DNA of 20,106 nt. Source: an uncultured Actinomyces sp. Lineage in GTDB: Bacteria; Actinomycetota; Actinomycetes; Actinomycetales; Actinomycetaceae. Made by a program: the position numbers and the translations under genes. The stretch covers positions 1-20,106 of the forward strand of contig CAJZDJ010000031.1 in assembly GCA_915063485.1 (NCBI GenBank), read 5' to 3'. How positions within the stretch are numbered: the first letter of the stretch is position 1; each line of letters starts with the position of its first letter. A model generated the notes under the pieces. That model was not told the DNA's origin. It was given only the letters and a program-made list of their open reading frames with translations, and searched no databases. This document shows, one piece after another, positions 15,877 to 20,106 of this stretch.

Positions 15877-15888
15877 CCTGGGCCCAGG
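15877..15888. repeat. CCTGGGCCCAGG palindrome after the kinase-like gene
   Basis: A perfect 12-base palindrome begins 5 bases past the stop. It could stall polymerase or be chance; no T-run follows. The remaining gap to 16080 holds no gene that I can support; the AAGGGGG just before 16081 is the ribosome binding site of the next gene. Confidence 0.25.
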
Positions 15889-16080
15889 GTTCCCTCTAAG
15901 CTGTTGTAGGGCTTGTGACTGTGGGGTGCAGCAGTGGTTTTTGCAAGGCACTGGTTTGAGGCGAGAGACGTGGCAGTCTAAAACCGCGAGCGCCATTTGA
16001 CGCTGTCATGGCTTTTGGCTTGGCTGGTTAGAGTTTTGGTTGTGTTAGCCTGAGGCTAGGATTTATGTCAAGGGGGCGCC

Positions 16081-17451
16081 ATGGAGCTGACCTACCGTTA
16101 CCTTGCCCCCTCACGCCTGGAGGCGGGCGGTCTCACTTTGGCTACTTCTGGTGGCTTTACCCCTAGCGGGCAGGTAGCTAATCCTTATTTTTTCTCTGGT
16201 TTTATGCGCCACCCTGACGTGGTTGGGGCCGGCCTGTTGACGGTGGCACGCCTGGCGCGCACCAGGTTTTACACGCCTCCCACTATAGGGCGTGGCGGTG
16301 AACCTACAGGCGCACTTGACCCGGTGGTTACTAGTACAGATGAGGGCCTGCGTTTTGAATCTTTCAGTGCCTGCTGTGGGGTCTATGCGCGCCTGGACGT
16401 TGACAGGGCCGCCTTGGATGCCACCCATTTGGGGATGGGGGTAACTAATGTGGATGTTAACCAGCCTTTACGTGCGGCCTTAGCGTCACTGCGGGTGGGG
16501 GAGCCTTTACACCTGAGCGTGGGTGATGCGGGGTTAAAAGCCACCACTTTGGATTGTCAGGTGCGTGAAGAAAAAGTACCTTTGACACAGCGGTGGCTTA
16601 AAAGTTTTGCCCAAACCCAGATGCTTAGTTCAAATATGGCTTTAGTGCATCGGTTAGACGCCACCCAGGCGCGGGCTTTTATTCGCGCCCTACCGCGCTC
16701 TAGCTCTACCGGCTGCGTGATGTGGGCGGCTAAAGCGTTAAGGGGGCTGCGCCTGGGCACAACCCCCACCTCGGCTAGCGTGTGCGTGGCCGGCCCTGAG
16801 CGGCTGCGAGTGTTTGAGCCTTTAATGCATCAGGTAACTTGCTTGGAAGCCTATGGGCCTAGCGTTGACGAAAACAGTGAAGCAGCGGCTTGCCTGTGGG
16901 TGGCGCACCTGCCCGGGGCACGGCTAAATGTTGGGCTTAGCCCCGCTAAAACACGTGGTTTTGCCGGGGAGGGCGCAACGCTTGCACTATTAGGATCCGC
17001 CCATGTTAAAAACGACGCCGCCTGGCTTAACACCCTGCTATCTTTCCAGGGGCGTATTGATGTGCCCGAGATAGCTAGCCAAGTGGGGCTTAGCAAGCAG
17101 CGGGTAGTTGAGGCACTGGCTTTGCTGGCAGATAGCGGCCAAGTGGGTTTTGATGTAACCAACTCCAGCTACTTTCACCGCCCCTTACCGGTTAAAGACA
17201 CACTAGAAGCCATGCATCCACGCCTAGCCGGGGCGCGCGCACTACTAGATAAGGGAGCTATCAGACCCCAAAACAATCTGTGCTACCAGGTAGTTTCAGA
17301 CGCCAACCACTACCAGGTACAAGCTCCTCAGAACCGTCTTAATATAGGCGCCTACCAGTGCACCTGCGCCTGGTGGCTAAAACACCGGGGCGGACGGGGT
17401 CCATGCAAACATGTTTTAGCCGTATACCTAAAACTTAAGGAAAACAAATGA
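16081..17451 (+). CDS. SWIM zinc-finger protein
   Basis: 456 residues. The C-terminus carries a canonical SWIM finger, Cys427-x-Cys429-x12-Cys442-x-His444, a zinc site typical of nucleic acid or protein binding. Residues about 315-365 (FQGRIDVPEIASQVGLSKQRVVEALALLADSG) look like a winged helix-turn-helix. The N-terminal 300 residues belong to no family I can name but resemble SWIM proteins encoded beside DUF5691 or DUF6493 genes in other actinobacteria. AAGGGGG lies 6 bases before the ATG. Its TGA overlaps the ATG of the next gene (ATGA, 17448-17451), so the two are translationally coupled and probably act together. No signal peptide, so cytoplasmic. Confidence 0.85.
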   Translation: MELTYRYLAPSRLEAGGLTLATSGGFTPSGQVANPYFFSGFMRHPDVVGAGLLTVARLARTRFYTPPTIGRGGEPTGALDPVVTSTDEGLRFESFSACCGVYARLDVDRAALDATHLGMGVTNVDVNQPLRAALASLRVGEPLHLSVGDAGLKATTLDCQVREEKVPLTQRWLKSFAQTQMLSSNMALVHRLDATQARAFIRALPRSSSTGCVMWAAKALRGLRLGTTPTSASVCVAGPERLRVFEPLMHQVTCLEAYGPSVDENSEAAACLWVAHLPGARLNVGLSPAKTRGFAGEGATLALLGSAHVKNDAAWLNTLLSFQGRIDVPEIASQVGLSKQRVVEALALLADSGQVGFDVTNSSYFHRPLPVKDTLEAMHPRLAGARALLDKGAIRPQNNLCYQVVSDANHYQVQAPQNRLNIGAYQCTCAWWLKHRGGRGPCKHVLAVYLKLKENK

Positions 17452-19916
17452 ACCCAAAACGCCGGCCACAACAACTAGACCAATGCCAAGACTTTTGGGG
17501 CCTAAACCATTGGATCGACACCCACCCAGACCAGTTCACCCTAGAGCAAGTCTACAAACGCATGGTTGAAATCAACCAAGGCCCACCAGAAGCATCACAA
17601 CTACAACTATGCGCCCAAACAGACTCCAGCTGGATAGATGGCATAGGGTTCATACACCTAGCCCAAATGCGTGGTGAGCTAAACCTAGAGTACAACCAAA
17701 CCTACCAGACGGCCCTAATTGGCCTAACCCCCGCCCTGCAGATGCCACTTATGCGCGCAGATAAACACCTACGCCAAAAACTAGTGTGGCTCATGCTAGC
17801 CCAAGAAGGCAACCAAGGCCTATCCCTAGCCAAATGCGACAACTCCGCCACCCGCCCCGCAGGCACAATGGGCTGGTCACGCACACTAAAAACCTGTATC
17901 GACGAAGGCCTAATTGAACGCGACCAGCTACTAGATACGCTTTTACAAATGCTAGCCGCAGACTTTCCCGCCACCAGGGCCGGCTGGTATTCACGCACTT
18001 TACGCATGCTAGCAATGACCCCAAACGAAGCAGCTTCACGCCAAGCACCCCTATGTGCACTGCTAACAAGCCCAATCACAGCCACCACCACCCTGGCAGT
18101 AAACGAACTAGCAAAAACCTCCCACACCAACCAACTAGATACCACCCTTTTCCTACACTGCTGCCCAGGCGCACTAACAGGCACCAAAACCAACGCCGTC
18201 GGGGTACTAAAAATCCTGCTAGACAACCTCAACGCCATAAACCCAAACCAAATACAGCCCCTACTAGACCTAGCCCTAACATTCCCACACCCCCAAGTCC
18301 AGCACCTAGCCCTAGACCTAGCCGAACAAAGCCTCAAAGCCAAACTCATCGAACCAACACAACTAACCCAACTACTAGCCCAAACCCAGCTAGACCCCCT
18401 AACACAACCCACAGCCCAAAAACTACAGGCCACACTAACCAGCCCCAGCCCTCAAGACCCAACAAACACGAAAACAGCAGAAGCCAGACCAAAACCCAAC
18501 GCACCAACGCCGTCACCAATCACAACCCCACCCACCCAAACAACCAAACTAACCCCCATAACCAGCCACAACCTATACGGGCAAACAACCCTAATAGCCC
18601 AAGAAGAAAAACTAGGTCTCAACTTCGAACTACTACTCAACTACCTAGCCACCAACCCAATCCAGCCCACCCAACCCCTAACCAAACTAGCCACACGCCT
18701 AGCCAAAGACAAACCCAGACCAAAACAAATAATCGGACTCCTCCTACAACTAGCCCTCAACCCCCAAACCACAACCCAAAAACAACTAGCCTCAACCCTC
18801 AACAACCTAGAAACACAAATACCAACCCTAATGCGCCAAAGAATCAACGAAATCGGCGCCCTACTAAAAAACCACCAAACCTACCAACTCCTCGCCACCC
18901 CCACCCACAACGACGGAACCATAAACCCACTAACCCTAGTACAACGCACCCTACAAAACACCACCACCAACCCACCCCCAGCCGACCTAACCCAAGCCCT
19001 ACTACGCCTAAACCCCAACCACCCCGACACCCCAACCGCCCAAAACCTACTAAACCAACACAGCCACAAACTACCCCCCAACCAAACCAAACAAATAACC
19101 CAAGCCCTAAACGGCACCCTAGCTAAACAAGCCCAAAAATACCTAAACACCATAACCATCACATGGGTTGGCCAACAAGACTACAACCCACGCACCGGGG
19201 CACCCAAAACCAAAAACAACACCCCCATCTACGCCTACTGGCGCCCCCAAATAAACACCCCCACCCCACCCACAAACCCACAACTAACCCCCCTAACAGA
19301 CACCACCAACACCGGCACAGACATTGAACCCCACCAATACACCCACCCCACCAACCCACGCCACCTAACCATCTGCCTACTAACCAGCCAATGGTACAAA
19401 CAAGACAGCCAACAACTAACCCCAAACTGCTACCAAGCCATAACCCAACACACCAACCACCTAGACCCACTCACCGCCCAACTACTACCCCTAGCCATGG
19501 GCGAAAACAAAACCGAACTACGCACACTCGGCACCGAAACCCTCAACAACCTCACCACACACCAACAACTCAACTACAACGACACACTCACCGCCTTCCT
19601 CACCACAGCCAAAACCATAAAACTAAACCGCTGGGCACAAGCCTTCAACGACCTAGCAAACCTCAACCCACAACTAAGCCTCAAACTACTACTAGACATA
19701 CTCCCAACCCTGAACCCAAACCAACCCGGCATCAACAAACTCCTAGCCACAACCACCACCCAATACACCCACGCCCAAACCCAAGGCTGGGCACCCCCAC
19801 TAAACCAAAACACCCACACCTGGCTAAACCAAATCACCGGCACAACCCAAACAGCCAAATACGCCCACACCCTAAAACAACTAGACACCAAAAACCCCCA
19901 TGGCACTCGCGGTTGA
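17448..19916 (+). CDS. DUF6493-like helical-repeat protein, coupled to the SWIM protein
   Basis: 822 residues, cytoplasmic, without a signal peptide or TM helix. The segment from about 140 to 310 (GWSRTLKTCIDEGLIERDQLL, then a WYSRTLRMLAMTPNE region and repeated short Leu-rich helices) reads as a HEAT-like solenoid and recalls DUF6493. That is my recollection of the family, not a search result. Middle and C-terminal parts are very rich in Asn, Thr, Gln, Leu and Pro. The coding strand is unusually poor in G and T from about 18050 on, with Leu mostly CTA/CTC and A- or C-ending codons throughout, unlike its neighbours. The start overlaps the SWIM stop as ATGA. Related clusters often continue with MoxR ATPase and VWA genes; nothing of the kind is visible before the window ends. 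Confidence 0.8.
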   Translation: MNPKRRPQQLDQCQDFWGLNHWIDTHPDQFTLEQVYKRMVEINQGPPEASQLQLCAQTDSSWIDGIGFIHLAQMRGELNLEYNQTYQTALIGLTPALQMPLMRADKHLRQKLVWLMLAQEGNQGLSLAKCDNSATRPAGTMGWSRTLKTCIDEGLIERDQLLDTLLQMLAADFPATRAGWYSRTLRMLAMTPNEAASRQAPLCALLTSPITATTTLAVNELAKTSHTNQLDTTLFLHCCPGALTGTKTNAVGVLKILLDNLNAINPNQIQPLLDLALTFPHPQVQHLALDLAEQSLKAKLIEPTQLTQLLAQTQLDPLTQPTAQKLQATLTSPSPQDPTNTKTAEARPKPNAPTPSPITTPPTQTTKLTPITSHNLYGQTTLIAQEEKLGLNFELLLNYLATNPIQPTQPLTKLATRLAKDKPRPKQIIGLLLQLALNPQTTTQKQLASTLNNLETQIPTLMRQRINEIGALLKNHQTYQLLATPTHNDGTINPLTLVQRTLQNTTTNPPPADLTQALLRLNPNHPDTPTAQNLLNQHSHKLPPNQTKQITQALNGTLAKQAQKYLNTITITWVGQQDYNPRTGAPKTKNNTPIYAYWRPQINTPTPPTNPQLTPLTDTTNTGTDIEPHQYTHPTNPRHLTICLLTSQWYKQDSQQLTPNCYQAITQHTNHLDPLTAQLLPLAMGENKTELRTLGTETLNNLTTHQQLNYNDTLTAFLTTAKTIKLNRWAQAFNDLANLNPQLSLKLLLDILPTLNPNQPGINKLLATTTTQYTHAQTQGWAPPLNQNTHTWLNQITGTTQTAKYAHTLKQLDTKNPHGTRG

Positions 19917-19971
19917 TTAGGACTTGGTGGTTGACCACAGCTTGGCGGTTACTGTGGCTAATGTGTCCTAA
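19917..19971 (+). terminator. Nested hairpin directly after the DUF6493-like gene
   Basis: TTAGGAC (19917-19923) pairs with GTCCTAA (19965-19971) and encloses CCACAG (19935-19940) with CTGTGG (19952-19957). It begins on the base after the stop codon. Without a T-run it is an unusual terminator; it may be a 3' stabiliser or a regulator site for a gene beyond the window. Confidence 0.35.
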
Positions 19972-19975
19972 CAGT

Positions 19976-20033
19976 CGGCTCTAGCACTGGAGTAACCGGG
20001 GACTGGGTCTAGTGCTAGAACAACCGGCTCTAG
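19976..20033. repeat. Interlocked direct and inverted repeats near the window end
   Basis: CGGCTCTAG occurs at 19976-19984 and again at 20025-20033. Between them TCTAGCACT (19980-19988) is matched by AGTGCTAGA (20011-20019). This 190-base tail (19917-20106) holds no gene I can support; it may be the regulatory region of the next gene. Confidence 0.35.
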
Positions 20034-20106
20034 TGGTCAAGCAATAACGAGCAGGATGTCTTCTAGGGGTGGTTTTATAAAAGAAGGGGGCTTGCAGCAT
20101 TAGCTG

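Noticed and set aside
17702..18433. A 243-codon minus-strand frame opposite the DUF6493-like gene
   Set aside because: Cys/Ser/Arg/Val/Trp-rich antisense translation of A/C-rich DNA; no recognisable features.
18053..19126. A 357-codon plus-strand open frame in a second frame
   Set aside because: It is rich in Pro, Thr, Asn and His because the DUF6493-like gene is A/C-rich and short of stop codons. The host frame has the better start, coupling and protein character.
19391..19984. A 197-codon plus-strand open frame running past the DUF6493 stop
   Set aside because: Same compositional shadow (Pro/Thr/His/Asn repeats) without a ribosome binding site.

Overview
The window looks like the chromosome of a mid-GC (about half G+C) actinobacterium. 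The block lipB, lipA, DUF4191, glnA on one strand is a classical actinobacterial neighbourhood, and the A/T/S-rich lipoproteins of DUF6318 type and the SWIM/DUF6493-like pair point the same way. Actinomycetaceae is my best guess from gene style, not a demonstrated placement.

Region 1 (1-4102, minus strand) is a tandem array of a two-gene module. Each unit has a lipoprotein (DUF6318-like) followed by a secreted PKD-domain protein whose start overlaps the lipoprotein stop. From upstream to downstream I call the units A (4102 to 2647), B (2526 to 1056) and C (935 to 1, cut by the window edge). Units B and C repeat with a period of exactly 1591 bases. A 983-base block (643-1625 and 2234-3216) was identical in a line-by-line comparison by eye. 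Between these blocks lie diverged cassettes holding the lipoprotein C-terminal domain and the PKD protein N-terminus. This is a mosaic of conserved frames and variable modules. The PKD gene of unit A has lost the start codon used by B and C.

Region 2 (4103-9926) has a 595-base divergent intergenic stretch rich in inverted repeats. It is followed by one very large plus-strand gene, a 1742-residue DUF4011-type SF1 helicase that resembles the single-gene helicase-nuclease defence proteins. Its transglutaminase-like domain and its C-terminal nuclease-like domain both appear to lack key residues.

Region 3 (9927-14411) is housekeeping on the minus strand: lipB and lipA (lipoate attachment and synthesis), a two-TM DUF4191 protein, then glnA. 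Strong hairpin terminators follow DUF4191 and glnA. A short GC-rich islet of unknown origin sits between the helicase and the glnA terminators.

Region 4 (14412-20106, plus strand) starts with a divergent promoter and a membrane-anchored pseudokinase-like protein. Next come a SWIM zinc-finger protein and a large DUF6493-like protein, translationally coupled by an ATGA overlap. The DUF6493-like gene has extreme base composition: two 60-base lines I counted are 82% and 87% A+C on the coding strand. The kinase-like gene just upstream, on the same strand, is rich in G+T. The window ends in a repeat-rich non-coding stretch, so any further partner genes of the SWIM/DUF6493 unit lie outside. I saw no tRNA, rRNA, CRISPR array or transposase.
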